Positions 37,500 through 49,074 of a DNA stretch of 64,000 nucleotides are shown piece by piece. How positions within the stretch are numbered: position 1 is the stretch's first letter; every line of letters begins with the position of its first letter. Under the pieces are notes generated by a model. The model saw only the letters and a list, made by a program, of their open reading frames with translations, searched no databases and was not told the origin of the DNA. Position numbers and translations under genes: made by a program. The stretch lies in NCBI RefSeq assembly GCF_003570885.1, contig NZ_QXJC01000001.1:434001-498000 (forward strand), given 5' to 3'. This stretch comes from Simplicispira hankyongi. GTDB lineage: Bacteria > Pseudomonadota > Gammaproteobacteria > Burkholderiales > Burkholderiaceae_C.

Positions 37500-39103
37500 T
37501 GCGACAGGGCAGAAATTTTGCCATCGCTGCCCATGCTCTCGATCTGCACACCGAAGCCCCACAGCCGCGCCACGTGCTTGAGGACTTCCGCGGTGTCGTC
37601 GGCCAGAGGACGGCCGTGGTACTGCGTGTGGCGCAGCGTCAGGCTTCGGTCGCCGCGCAGATTGACGTTCCAGACCTGGATATCGGGCTCGCGCGTTCCC
37701 AGGTCATACTGCTGCGACAGCGTCTGGCGCAAGGTGTGGTAGCCCGCTTCATCGTGGATGGCACTGACCACCAGGTCGGGCGCGCTGGCATCGTCGTGCA
37801 GAGCGAACAGGCGCATCTCGCGCATCAGGTGGGGGCTTAAAAATTGGCCCACGAAGCTCTCGTCCTTGAAGTTGCGCATGGCGCCATCCAGGGCGGGTAG
37901 CCAGGGGGTTCCGGCAAGGTCGGGAAACCAGCGCCGGTCTTCATCGCTAGGGTTCTGGCAAATGCGCTGGATATCGCGGTACATGGCAAAACCCAGCGCA
38001 TAGGGGTTGATGCCGCTATAGGCACGGTGGCCCACGGGAGGCTGGTAGATGACGTTGGTGTGCGAGCCCAGCCACTCGATCATCACGCCATCGCTCAAGT
38101 ACCCATCGTCGTACAAGGTGTTGAGGATGGTGTAGTGCCAGAAAGTGGCCCAGCCTTCGTTCATGACCTGCGTCTGGCGCTGGGGGTAGAAATACTGCGC
38201 TATCTTGCGCACGATACGCACAATCTCACGCTGCCAGGGCTCCAATAACGGCGCGTTCTTTTCAATGAAGTACAGGATGTTTTCCTGCGGCTCTTTGGGG
38301 AAGCGATCAAGCTCCTGGGCCGCAGTGTCCTTGCCAGCGGGGGTGGGCAAGGTGCGCCAGAGTTCGTTGACCTGCTGCTGCGCGTAGGCTTCGCGCCGCT
38401 CGCGCTCCAGCCGTTCGTGTGCCAGGTTCTTTTTTGAAGGCCTGCGGTAGCGATCCACGCCATAGTTGGCCAGGGCGTGCGAGGAGTCGAGCAACTGCTC
38501 CACGGCATCCAGGCCGTAGCGCTCCTCGCACTTGGCCACATAGTCCTTGGCATACACCAGGTAGTCGATGATGCTGGAGGCGTCCGTCCACATGCGAAAC
38601 AGGTAGTTGCCCTTGAAGAAACTGTTGTGTCCGTAGGCGGCGTGGGCGATGACCAGGGCCTGCATCGCCGTGGTGTTCTCCTCCATCAGGTAGCTGATGC
38701 AGGGGTTGGCGTTGATCACCATCTCGTACGCCAGCCCCATGTGGCCGCGCCGGTAACGCCGCTCGGTGGCCAGGAATTCCTTGCCATAGCTCCAATGGCG
38801 GTAGTTCACCGGCATGCCTACGCTGGAGTAGGCGTCCATCATCTGCTCGGCAGTGATGATTTCCAGCTGATTGGGGTAGGTATCGAGGCCAAAGCGTTCT
38901 GCCGTGGCCGCAATGGCGCTGTGGTAGCGCTCTATCAGCTCGAAGGTCCAGTCGCTGGGATCGGGCAGCGTCTGCGCCGGGCGTGCACCTGCTGGCAGTG
39001 GCTCCTTGGGAACCCCGCTATGGCGGCGTTCGCCTACCTGGGCGGCTTTCCAGGGGTTGTCGCTGCTGCGTCGTTCGAGTACCGGGTACTGCACCATGTT
39101 CAT
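37484..39103 (-). CDS. spoVR: SpoVR family protein
   Basis: A 539-residue cytosolic protein of the SpoVR/YcgB family (function unknown in non-spore-formers). Recognised by length, the GHNSFFKGNYLFRMWTD region, the histidine/glutamate-rich MNEGWATFWHYTILNTLYD and INPYALGFAMYRDIQRI. The start overlaps the yeaH stop as ATGA (39100-39103). Third gene of prkA-yeaH-spoVR, a set often found together and induced in stress or stationary phase. Confidence 0.93.
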   Translation of the reverse strand: MNMVQYPVLERRSSDNPWKAAQVGERRHSGVPKEPLPAGARPAQTLPDPSDWTFELIERYHSAIAATAERFGLDTYPNQLEIITAEQMMDAYSSVGMPVNYRHWSYGKEFLATERRYRRGHMGLAYEMVINANPCISYLMEENTTAMQALVIAHAAYGHNSFFKGNYLFRMWTDASSIIDYLVYAKDYVAKCEERYGLDAVEQLLDSSHALANYGVDRYRRPSKKNLAHERLERERREAYAQQQVNELWRTLPTPAGKDTAAQELDRFPKEPQENILYFIEKNAPLLEPWQREIVRIVRKIAQYFYPQRQTQVMNEGWATFWHYTILNTLYDDGYLSDGVMIEWLGSHTNVIYQPPVGHRAYSGINPYALGFAMYRDIQRICQNPSDEDRRWFPDLAGTPWLPALDGAMRNFKDESFVGQFLSPHLMREMRLFALHDDASAPDLVVSAIHDEAGYHTLRQTLSQQYDLGTREPDIQVWNVNLRGDRSLTLRHTQYHGRPLADDTAEVLKHVARLWGFGVQIESMGSDGKISALSQAIAQ

Positions 39104-40368
39104 GCCGGCACCCCTTCTTTCTTGAACAGGTCGCGAAATACCGGGTATATCTCGCCGGATTCAGAGACCTTTCGCATGGCAAAGTTGCCAAACAAGGGCA
39201 GAAGCTGACTGTATTCGTGCCAAAGGTTTTGCTCTTCCTGGGCCACCTGCACGTACGCAAAATAGCGCACCAATGGCAGGATGTTTTCTGCCAGAAGCTT
39301 GCGGCAGTTGCCGCTATCCGCGGGGAAGTTGTCGCCATCGCTGGCCTGTGCCACGTAGATATTCCAGTCGCCCGCAGGATAGCGATCCTGGATGATCTGG
39401 TCCAGCAACACCAGGGCGCTGCTGACCACCGTGCCTCCGCTTTCAGTGGAGTGGAAAAATTCGTCTTCGCTCACCTCGCCTGCCTGCGTATGGTGGCGGA
39501 TGAAAACGATGTCAATTTTCTCGTAGTGCCGTGTCAGGAACAGGTACAGCAGAATGAAGAACCGTTTGGCCAGATCCTTGCGCTCCTGGTCCATGGATCC
39601 GGATACGTCCATCAGACAGAACATCACCGCCCGGCTGATGGGCACCGGTACTTTTGTGCGTGCCCGAAAGCGCAGGTCGATGGGATCAAGGAAAGGCGTT
39701 TTGGCGATGCGCTGTTTGAGCCACTCCATGCGCCGCTGCAGCTCGGCCACAGCCTCGCTGGTGCCATCGTCCTGTGCGAGCAAGCCTTCGAGCTGCGCCT
39801 GCAGCGCTTGCAGTTCTCGGTGCGGTGCTTTGGTCAATGCAATGCGCCGCCCAAGGGCGCCGCGCATGGTGCGCACCACGGCCAGGTTGTGGGGCGTGCC
39901 ATCCTGGCTGTAACCGGCACGGCGCCACTTCCACTGCGGCGTCTCGCCGATGTGCGTACGCAGAAGACGCGGCAAGGCCAAGTCCTCAAAAAAGAGCTGC
40001 ATGAACTCTTCCTTGGACAGGGTGAAGGTGAAGTCGTCCTCACCGCCCTCGCTGTCACTGGCCTGCGAGCCTCGGCCGCCTTCACCCCCCTGGGGCCGTG
40101 CAATGCGGTCACCGCTCACATACTCGGTGTTCCCGGGGTGCACCGCATCCCGGATACCCCCCTGGCCGTGGCGAAACACCGGCTCGCTGATGTCTTTCCT
40201 GGGAATGGTGATGTTCTCCGCCTGCTCGATGTGGCGAATGTCACGCTCGGACACCGCACGGCGCACCGCTTCAACAATTTGCTGCTTGTAGCGGCGGACA
40301 AAGCGCTCACGGTTGCCCACCGACTTGTTCTTGCCGGCGAGCCTGCGATCGATGATTTGGAATGCCAT
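39100..40368 (-). CDS. yeaH: YeaH/YhbH family protein (DUF444)
   Basis: A 422-residue protein with an N-terminal YeaH region (MAFQIIDRRLAGKNKSVGNR) and a C-terminal von Willebrand A-like domain whose metal-site motif is DVSGSMD (about residue 237). It is thought to work with the PrkA kinase and SpoVR; the biochemical role is unknown. The start at 40368 drops a spurious extension into prkA. It lies between prkA and spoVR. Confidence 0.92.
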   Translation of the reverse strand: MAFQIIDRRLAGKNKSVGNRERFVRRYKQQIVEAVRRAVSERDIRHIEQAENITIPRKDISEPVFRHGQGGIRDAVHPGNTEYVSGDRIARPQGGEGGRGSQASDSEGGEDDFTFTLSKEEFMQLFFEDLALPRLLRTHIGETPQWKWRRAGYSQDGTPHNLAVVRTMRGALGRRIALTKAPHRELQALQAQLEGLLAQDDGTSEAVAELQRRMEWLKQRIAKTPFLDPIDLRFRARTKVPVPISRAVMFCLMDVSGSMDQERKDLAKRFFILLYLFLTRHYEKIDIVFIRHHTQAGEVSEDEFFHSTESGGTVVSSALVLLDQIIQDRYPAGDWNIYVAQASDGDNFPADSGNCRKLLAENILPLVRYFAYVQVAQEEQNLWHEYSQLLPLFGNFAMRKVSESGEIYPVFRDLFKKEGVPA

Positions 40369-40421
40369 CTGCTTGCCTTCACGCATGCACGAACGTTCCC
40401 GCTGGAAGCGCCCGTAGTGTG

Positions 40422-42344
40422 TCAACTGCTCTTGCGTACGCGCAAATACCATTCGCACAGCAGCCGCACCTGCTTGGCGGTGTAGCCCTTGTCCACCATG
40501 CGGGTGACGAAATCCTCGTGCTTGCGCGCGTCCTCGGCGCTGGCCTTGGCGTTGAAGCTGATGACAGGCAGCAGTTCCTCGGTGTTGGAGAACATCTTCT
40601 TCTCGATCACCAAGCGCAACTTTTCGTAGCTGGTCCAACTCGGGTTCTTGCCCTGGTTGTTGGCGCGCGCGCGCAGCACGAAGTTGACGATCTCGTTGCG
40701 AAAATCCTTGGGGTTGGCAATGCCAGCGGGTTTTTCTATTTTTTCCAACTCGGCATTGAGCGCGTTGCGGTCGAAGACCTCGCCGGTGTCGGTATCGCGG
40801 TACTCGCTGTCCTGGATCCAGTAGTCGGCGTAGGTGACGTAGCGGTCAAAAATATTCTGCCCGTACTCGCTGTAGCTCTCCAGGTAGGCTGTCTGGATTT
40901 CCTTGCCGATGAACTCGGCATAGCGCGGGGCTAGGTATTCCTTGATGTAGCTGGTGTATTTGGTCTCCAGCTCGGCGGGAAACTGCTCACGCTGGATCTG
41001 CTGCTCCAGCACATGCATCAAATGCACCGGGTTGGCGGCCACTTCGGTACTGTCGTAATTGAACACCTTGGACAGTATCTTGAAGGCAAAGCGGGTGGAA
41101 ATGCCCGTCATACCCTCATCCACGCCGGCATAGTCACGGTACTCCTGGTAGCTCTTGGCACGCGGGTCGGTGTCCTTGAGGTTCTTGCCGTCGTACACCT
41201 GCATCTTGCTGAAAATGCTGGAATTTTCCGGCTCCTTCAGGCGCGTGAGGACCGCGAACTGCGCCATCATCTTGAGCGTGCCCGGCGCGCACATGGCATG
41301 GCCCAGCGAAGATTCGCGGATCAGCTTTTCGTAGATCTTGACTTCCTGGCTCACCCGCAGGCAATAAGGCACCTTGACAATGTAGATGCGATCCAGGAAG
41401 GCCTCGTTGTTCTTGTTGTTGCGAAACGCCTTCCACTCGCTCTCGTTGCTGTGCGCCAACACGATGCCATCAAAAGGGATGGCACCAAAGCCCTCGGTTC
41501 CCTTGTAGTTGCCCTCTTGCGTAGCGGTGAGCAGCGGATGCAGCACCTTGATGGGCGCCTTGAACATCTCGACAAATTCGAGCAAGCCCTGGTTGGCCAG
41601 GCACAAGCCCCCTGAGTAGCTATAGGCGTCGGTGTCGTCCTGGGCAAAATTCTCCAGCTTGCGGATATCCACCTTGCCCACGAGGCTTGAGATGTCCTGG
41701 TTGTTCTCGTCGCCCGGCTCGGTCTTGGCCAGCGCCACCTGCTTGAGGATGCTGGGGTAGCGCTTGACGACGCGGAACTGCCGGATATCACCGCCAAATT
41801 CCTCCAGACGCTTGACGGCCCAGGGCGAGAGCACGCGCTGCAGATAGCGCCTGGGAATGCCGAACTGCTCTTCGAGTACCGGACCGTCCTCCAAGGGGTC
41901 GAAAAGACCCAGAGGCGATTCGTTGACCGGTGAGCCCTTGAGCGCATAGAAGGGCACCGTCTGCATCAGGTACTTGAGCCGCTCGGCGATGGAGCTTTTG
42001 CCTCCGCCCACGGGGCCCAGCAGGTACAGGATCTGCTTGCGCTCTTCGAGCCCCTGCGCCGCGTGGCGGAAGAAGCTCACCACCTGTTCGATGGCGTCTT
42101 CCATGCCATAGAACTCGGCAAAAGTGGGGTAGCGCCGAATGACCTTGTTGGCAAAGATGCGCGAGAGCTGTGGGTCGTCGCGCGTATCCACCATCTCAGG
42201 CTCGCCGATGGCGGCCAGCATGCGCTGCGCAGCAGTGGCGTAGACCATGGGTTCGCGTTGGCACTCGGCGAGGTACTCGTCGACCGACATCTCCTCTTCG
42301 CGCGATCGGGCATAGCGGGCAGCGAAGTTGCTGATGGCATCCAT
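40422..42344 (-). CDS. prkA: PrkA (YeaG) serine protein kinase / AAA+ protein
   Basis: A 640-residue member of the PrkA/YeaG family: an N-terminal AAA+ domain with P-loop LLGPVGGGKSSIAERL (about residues 103-118) and a C-terminal kinase-like domain. E. coli YeaG acts in nutrient-stress adaptation. Start at 42344 with a strong ribosome-binding site (AGGAGG). First gene of prkA-yeaH-spoVR; the 271-base gap upstream (42345-42615) should hold the promoter, but I cannot place it with confidence. Confidence 0.94.
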   Translation of the reverse strand: MDAISNFAARYARSREEEMSVDEYLAECQREPMVYATAAQRMLAAIGEPEMVDTRDDPQLSRIFANKVIRRYPTFAEFYGMEDAIEQVVSFFRHAAQGLEERKQILYLLGPVGGGKSSIAERLKYLMQTVPFYALKGSPVNESPLGLFDPLEDGPVLEEQFGIPRRYLQRVLSPWAVKRLEEFGGDIRQFRVVKRYPSILKQVALAKTEPGDENNQDISSLVGKVDIRKLENFAQDDTDAYSYSGGLCLANQGLLEFVEMFKAPIKVLHPLLTATQEGNYKGTEGFGAIPFDGIVLAHSNESEWKAFRNNKNNEAFLDRIYIVKVPYCLRVSQEVKIYEKLIRESSLGHAMCAPGTLKMMAQFAVLTRLKEPENSSIFSKMQVYDGKNLKDTDPRAKSYQEYRDYAGVDEGMTGISTRFAFKILSKVFNYDSTEVAANPVHLMHVLEQQIQREQFPAELETKYTSYIKEYLAPRYAEFIGKEIQTAYLESYSEYGQNIFDRYVTYADYWIQDSEYRDTDTGEVFDRNALNAELEKIEKPAGIANPKDFRNEIVNFVLRARANNQGKNPSWTSYEKLRLVIEKKMFSNTEELLPVISFNAKASAEDARKHEDFVTRMVDKGYTAKQVRLLCEWYLRVRKSS

Positions 42345-42615
42345 ACGGCCTCCTGTGGCAGCACCCCTGGCAAGCCCGGCGGTGCCACCGAATTGCAATG
42401 GAAAAATGCTAGCGGCTCGGCCCTTTGTAGCACCTCACTGAGGCTTTGAACAGGGTAATTGTGGGCACAAGCAAGGCTATTTCTCGGCCGACACAGTGCC
42501 GTTCAGAATGCGGCACACTGCGCCATTGGGCAGCAGACGTGCAGGCAGGCCCGGCGCCCACATCCGCCCAGGCAAAGGGACATGCGGCCAGCAGCACTGC
42601 GGGGCCGCAGGCGGA

Positions 42616-44991
<2,376 letters not shown>

Positions 44992-45207
44992 GCAAAAGTG
45001 GTGCGCGCTCCCACGATGCCCCTAGAGGGCAGCGTCCGGCGCATTAATGGGTAACCCGCAATTTTAAGGCTACATGCCTTTTTACCGTCGCCAGGGTGCC
45101 TACGCGTGACCAAGACGCGCGGAGGCGACGAGGCCTGACATCGCCGCGAGCAACTGGCTCGCAGCGACCCGAGTCGTCAAATCGACATAACGCTACAGAG
45201 CATATAC

Positions 45208-45241
45208 TTGCCTTTGTCAATTAATAATATGACAAAGGCAA
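45208..45241. promoter_or_regulatory. Operator-like perfect palindrome over the marR-GNAT start
   Basis: Arms TTGCCTTTGTCA (45208-45219) and TGACAAAGGCAA (45230-45241) are perfectly inverted over 12 bp around a 10-bp AT-only spacer. The right arm contains the ribosome-binding site AAAGG of the downstream gene, so a bound dimer would block expression. Very likely an autoregulatory operator of the MarR-type domain; binding is inferred. Confidence 0.7.
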
Positions 45242-45243
45242 CA

Positions 45244-46218
45244 ATGAAACCGCGAGTCGATGCTGCACCCGCTGCTGCACCCGCTGCTGCACCCGTCCCT
45301 GCCGCCGCCGTCAAAGCCGTGCGGCAGTTCAACCGCTTCATCACCCGGCGCGTCGGCGTGCTCGACCCCTATTTGGGCAGCGACCTGTCGCTGACCGACG
45401 TGCGCGTACTCTACGAACTGGCGCACCGCGATGCGCCCGTGGCGAGCGAGCTTGCGCGCGATCTGGGCCTGGATGGCGGCTACCTCAGCCGCGTGCTGCG
45501 CCGCTTTGAAGCCGCGGGCTGGATGCACCGCAGCGCCAGCGCCAAGGACGCGCGCCAACAAGTGCTCGGCCTGACCCCCTTGGGACGCGAAACCTTCGAG
45601 CCGCTGCAGCAACGCTCCCGGGACGAGGCCGCCGCACTGCTGGCGCCTCTGCCCCCGGCGCGCCAACGGGAACTGGTGAGCGCGATGGAACGCATCGAAA
45701 CGTTGTTGACACCCGGAACCGACGCGCCCGTTGTCCCTCGCATGGCCATGCTGCGCGAACCGCTTCCCGGCGACATGGGCTGGGTGGTGCAGCAGCACGG
45801 CGAAACCTACTGGCGCGAGTACGGCTGGGACGCCCGCTTCGAGGCGCTGGTGGCCGACATCGCCGCGTGCTTCGTGCGCAAGTTCCAGCCAGCTTGGGAG
45901 CGCTGCTGGATTGCCGAGCTGGACGGCGAGCGTGTCGGCGCCGTGTTCGTGGTGCGCAAATCGGCCTCCACGGCGCAGTTGCGCATGCTCATCCTCTCGC
46001 CTTCGGCCCGCGGCCTGGGCCTGGGCGGACGCCTGACCGACGAGTGCCTCGCCTTCGCACGCGCCAAGGGCTACCGAAAGATGGTGCTGTGGACCAATAG
46101 CTGCCTGGTGGCGGCCCGCGCCATTTATGCCAAACGGGGCTTCCGGCTGGTGAAATCCGAGCCCTATGACGGGTTTGGGAAAAGCCTGGTGGGCGAAACC
46201 TGGTCACTCAAGCTGTAA
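45244..46218 (+). CDS. MarR / GNAT acetyltransferase fusion regulator
   Basis: A 324-residue two-domain protein: a MarR winged-helix domain (about residues 25-155, LTDVRVLYELAHRDAPVASE, GGYLSRVLRRFEAAGWMHR) joined to a GNAT acetyltransferase domain (about 165-320) with the acetyl-CoA loop PSARGLGLGGRLTDE. The start at 45244 has AAAGG at the right distance; an upstream ATG at 45229 lies inside the palindrome and is unlikely. The N-terminus has a 12-base tandem repeat encoding AAP units. Substrate unknown. Confidence 0.88.
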   Translation: MKPRVDAAPAAAPAAAPVPAAAVKAVRQFNRFITRRVGVLDPYLGSDLSLTDVRVLYELAHRDAPVASELARDLGLDGGYLSRVLRRFEAAGWMHRSASAKDARQQVLGLTPLGRETFEPLQQRSRDEAAALLAPLPPARQRELVSAMERIETLLTPGTDAPVVPRMAMLREPLPGDMGWVVQQHGETYWREYGWDARFEALVADIAACFVRKFQPAWERCWIAELDGERVGAVFVVRKSASTAQLRMLILSPSARGLGLGGRLTDECLAFARAKGYRKMVLWTNSCLVAARAIYAKRGFRLVKSEPYDGFGKSLVGETWSLKL

Positions 46219-47278
46219 GTCCCCGGCGGGTGCGATTCTCAGCATCCGCAAGCGGACGCAAACTCTTCCGGGATGCCTCTGCCCGGTACTGCCCCGGCCC
46301 CTGCCCTTGCCAGTGCTTGAAGGCGTGGGTAAAGGCCGGCGCATCCTGAAATCCGAGCAGGTAGGCCACCTCGGCAATCGGCAGGGCCGAGCCGCTCAGG
46401 TAGTGGCAGGCCAACTCGTGGCGCGTGGCGTCGAGCAACGTCTGGTAGGCAAGGCCTTCGTCTGCCAGGCGGCGCTGCAGCGTGCGGGTGGAGAGGTGCA
46501 AGTCCTGCGCCACGTCCGCCAACTTCACCGTGCCCCGGCCCAGTCGGCCCGAAAGGCTTTGGCGCACCTGCGCCGCAATGCCCGCATCGCGCGGGTGGCG
46601 TGCCTGCAGCAGCGCGTCCGCATGGCGCTGCAGCAGCGCTAGCACGCCCTGCTGGGCTTGGGGCAAGGGCCAATCGAGCAGTGCGGTGGGGAAGATGGCG
46701 CGGTTGGCGTCCGCGCCCCAGCGCACTTGCGCGGCGCAGGCCTGCGCGATATAGGAAGCGCTCTGCGCGTTGGCCGCATGCGTGAATTCGAGTGCAAAGC
46801 TCTCGACTGGCCGGCCCAGCAGCCACTGCGCGCAGGTCAGGATGCCGGAGAACACCGACTCGCTCAGGGCAGCCGCAGCCGCGTGGCCCGCGCAATCATT
46901 GCGCCAGGCGTACACCGCGTGGCCTCCCTCCAGAGCAAACTCCGAACGGCCCAAGTCGTGCACCAGGGATTCAAAGCGCAGCACCTGTGCCAGCGCCTCG
47001 CCGAGCGTCGCGCAGGCCAGCAGAAGGATGCCGTTGACGCCGTAAGTCGTGGGCTTGACGCTTTGCCCCAGGCGCCAACCGAATGCGGGGCCAGCGTGCT
47101 CGCAGGCGCGCGCCAGCAAATCGAGGTACTGCGCCACCGGCATGTCCGCATCGGCTGCTGCACCTCCATCCTGCGAAACGCCTTCAGCGCGCGCCAGTTC
47201 AATGAGCGTGTGTGCATACGGCGCGACGACGCGGCCCGGGAAGCTGTTTGGCGCGATAGAACAAGTGGGTGGCGGCAT
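46208..47278 (-). CDS. AraC-family transcriptional regulator
   Basis: A 356-residue regulator with an N-terminal AraC arabinose-binding-like domain of the OruR/ArgR type (FPGRVVAPYAHTLIELARAE onward) and a C-terminal double helix-turn-helix (about residues 235-330) with VKLADVAQDLHLSTRTLQRR and VAYLLGFQDAPAFTHAFKHW. Start at 47278; longer starts would overlap the divergent flavoenzyme gene. It is divergent from the AGPS-like/GlpD-like/kinase genes and so likely controls them. Its 3' end overlaps the convergent MarR-GNAT gene by 11 bases. Confidence 0.87.
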   Translation of the reverse strand: MPPPTCSIAPNSFPGRVVAPYAHTLIELARAEGVSQDGGAAADADMPVAQYLDLLARACEHAGPAFGWRLGQSVKPTTYGVNGILLLACATLGEALAQVLRFESLVHDLGRSEFALEGGHAVYAWRNDCAGHAAAAALSESVFSGILTCAQWLLGRPVESFALEFTHAANAQSASYIAQACAAQVRWGADANRAIFPTALLDWPLPQAQQGVLALLQRHADALLQARHPRDAGIAAQVRQSLSGRLGRGTVKLADVAQDLHLSTRTLQRRLADEGLAYQTLLDATRHELACHYLSGSALPIAEVAYLLGFQDAPAFTHAFKHWQGQGPGQYRAEASRKSLRPLADAENRTRRGLTA

Positions 47279-47372
47279 TGCGGAATGGCAAAGGGCGTGC
47301 GCGGGTCTACATTCGGCAGCATCCAGGCGCGGCGCGCGGCCAGAGCCTGAAAAATGTGCAAGGGAGTATGTC

Positions 47373-49010
47373 ATGCGACGCTGGAACGGCTGGGGCGACG
47401 ACGCCACTTCGATGAACCTGACCGAAAGCGCCCGCGCCATGCTGGCCGGGCGCCTGGGCCCGGGTCTGCCGGGGCAGGACGCGCGGCGCGAAAACCTGCT
47501 GGCGTGCATCCCGCCGTCGCGCCTGCCCGAGCACCCTTTGATTTCGCGCGAACCTTCGGAGCGCTTTGCCATGGCGCTCGGCGAAAGCTACGCCGACTGG
47601 ATTCGCAAACGCTTTGGCGCGCTGCCCCCGGTGCCCGATGGCGTGGCGTATCCCGAATCGGGCGAGCAGGTGCGCGAACTGTTGGACTTGGCGCACGCGA
47701 ACCGTTGGATGGTCATCCCCTTCGCCGGCGGCACCAGCGTGGCAGGGCACCTCGATTGCCCGGTCAGCGAACGCCCCATCCTGTCGGTGAGCCTCACGCG
47801 CATGAACCAGTTGCAGCACCTGGACACCGCCAGCCAGCTCGCCACCTTTGGCGCGGGCACGCCGGGACCGCTGGTAGAGGCGCAACTGCGTGCGCACGGC
47901 TACACGCTGGGCCATTTTCCACAGTCGTTTGAATACTCGACCGTGGGCGGCTGGGTGGTCACGCGCTCAAGCGGCCAGCAGTCGCTGCGCTACGGGCGCA
48001 TCGAAGCTTTGTTTGCCGGGGGCCGCATGGAAACGCCGATGGGCCCGCTCACCCTGCCAACGTTTCCTGCTGCCAGCGCCGGACCAGACCTGCGTGAGCT
48101 GGTGCTGGGCTCCGAGGGGCGCTTTGGCATCCTCACCGAAGCCACGGTGCGCGTCACGCCACTGCCAGAGCACGAGAGCTTTCACGCCCTCTTCCTGCCC
48201 GATTGGGACCGCGCCGAAGCCGCCGTGCGTGCGCTGGTGCAGCGCAAGTTACCGCTGTCGATGCTGCGGCTGTCCAACGGCACCGAGACCGAAACCAACC
48301 TCACGCTGGCCGGGCACGAGCGGCTGGTGGGCGCCATGGAAAAGTACCTGGCCTGGCGCGGCTGCAGCGCAGGCAAATGCATGCTGATGCTGGGCGTCAG
48401 CAGCGACAAGCACACCGCCCGCCACACCCTGCGCGAGGCCCGGCGCCTGCTGGCGCACTACGGCGCTGTGTACATCGGCACCGCCATGGGCAGCAAATGG
48501 GCGGCCAACCGCTTCAAAGGCCCCTACCTGCGCAACACGCTGTGGGAGCTGGGCTACGCGGCCGACACGATCGAGACCGCGGTGGACTGGCCGCAGGTCA
48601 AACCGCTGATGCTGGCGATGGAGCAGGCCGCGCGCGACGTGTTTGCGGGCTATGGCCAGCGCGTGCACGCCTTCACCCACCTCTCGCACCTGTACCCGCA
48701 GGGCAGCAGCATCTACTCGCAGTACGTGTGGCCCATTGCACCAGGCGGCTTTGCGCCCAACTTCGAGCGCTGGCAAGCGTTCAAGGCCGCCGTGGCCAAC
48801 GCCATTGCCGCGCACGGCGGCACCGTCAGCCACCAGCACGGCGTGGGGCGCGACCACGCGGCGCACCTGGTCGATGAAAAAGGCCCGCTCGGTATGGCGA
48901 CGCTGGCCGAGCTGTGCCGCCACTTCGACCCGCAGGGCATCATGAATCCTGGAAAACTCTTGCAGGACGGCGGGCCATGGGCGAACACGGCTTTGCCTTC
49001 GACCGTCTAA
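47373..49010 (+). CDS. FAD-binding oxidase related to alkyl-DHAP synthase
   Basis: A 545-residue flavoprotein of the vanillyl-alcohol-oxidase fold. FAD-binding stretches are PFAGGTSVAGHL (about residue 116) and HFPQSFEYSTVGGWVVTRSS, and the C-terminal SHQHGVGRDHA corresponds to the histidine motif of alkyldihydroxyacetonephosphate synthase (AGPS), the enzyme that makes the ether bond of plasmalogen precursors. Start at 47373 (MRRWNGWGDDATSMNL). It heads a run with a GlpD-like dehydrogenase and an FGGY kinase under a divergent AraC regulator. The exact reaction is unproven; generic D-2-hydroxyacid oxidases share the fold. Confidence 0.82.
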   Translation: MRRWNGWGDDATSMNLTESARAMLAGRLGPGLPGQDARRENLLACIPPSRLPEHPLISREPSERFAMALGESYADWIRKRFGALPPVPDGVAYPESGEQVRELLDLAHANRWMVIPFAGGTSVAGHLDCPVSERPILSVSLTRMNQLQHLDTASQLATFGAGTPGPLVEAQLRAHGYTLGHFPQSFEYSTVGGWVVTRSSGQQSLRYGRIEALFAGGRMETPMGPLTLPTFPAASAGPDLRELVLGSEGRFGILTEATVRVTPLPEHESFHALFLPDWDRAEAAVRALVQRKLPLSMLRLSNGTETETNLTLAGHERLVGAMEKYLAWRGCSAGKCMLMLGVSSDKHTARHTLREARRLLAHYGAVYIGTAMGSKWAANRFKGPYLRNTLWELGYAADTIETAVDWPQVKPLMLAMEQAARDVFAGYGQRVHAFTHLSHLYPQGSSIYSQYVWPIAPGGFAPNFERWQAFKAAVANAIAAHGGTVSHQHGVGRDHAAHLVDEKGPLGMATLAELCRHFDPQGIMNPGKLLQDGGPWANTALPSTV

Positions 49011-49074
49011 CGTCGTTGGTGCGCCTCGTCGTGCAACAGCACTGTCTTGGGCTTGCGCCTAGTGAACCGACCGA

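Noticed and set aside
42345-42410. Sigma-54-type promoter upstream of prkA
   Set aside because: TGGCAC and TTGC are present on the minus strand, but with eight bases between them instead of five, so the spacing is wrong.
45229-45243. Alternative ATG at 45229 for the MarR-GNAT gene
   Set aside because: It lies at the edge of the operator palindrome and lacks a ribosome-binding site; the ATG at 45244 has AAAGG at the right distance.
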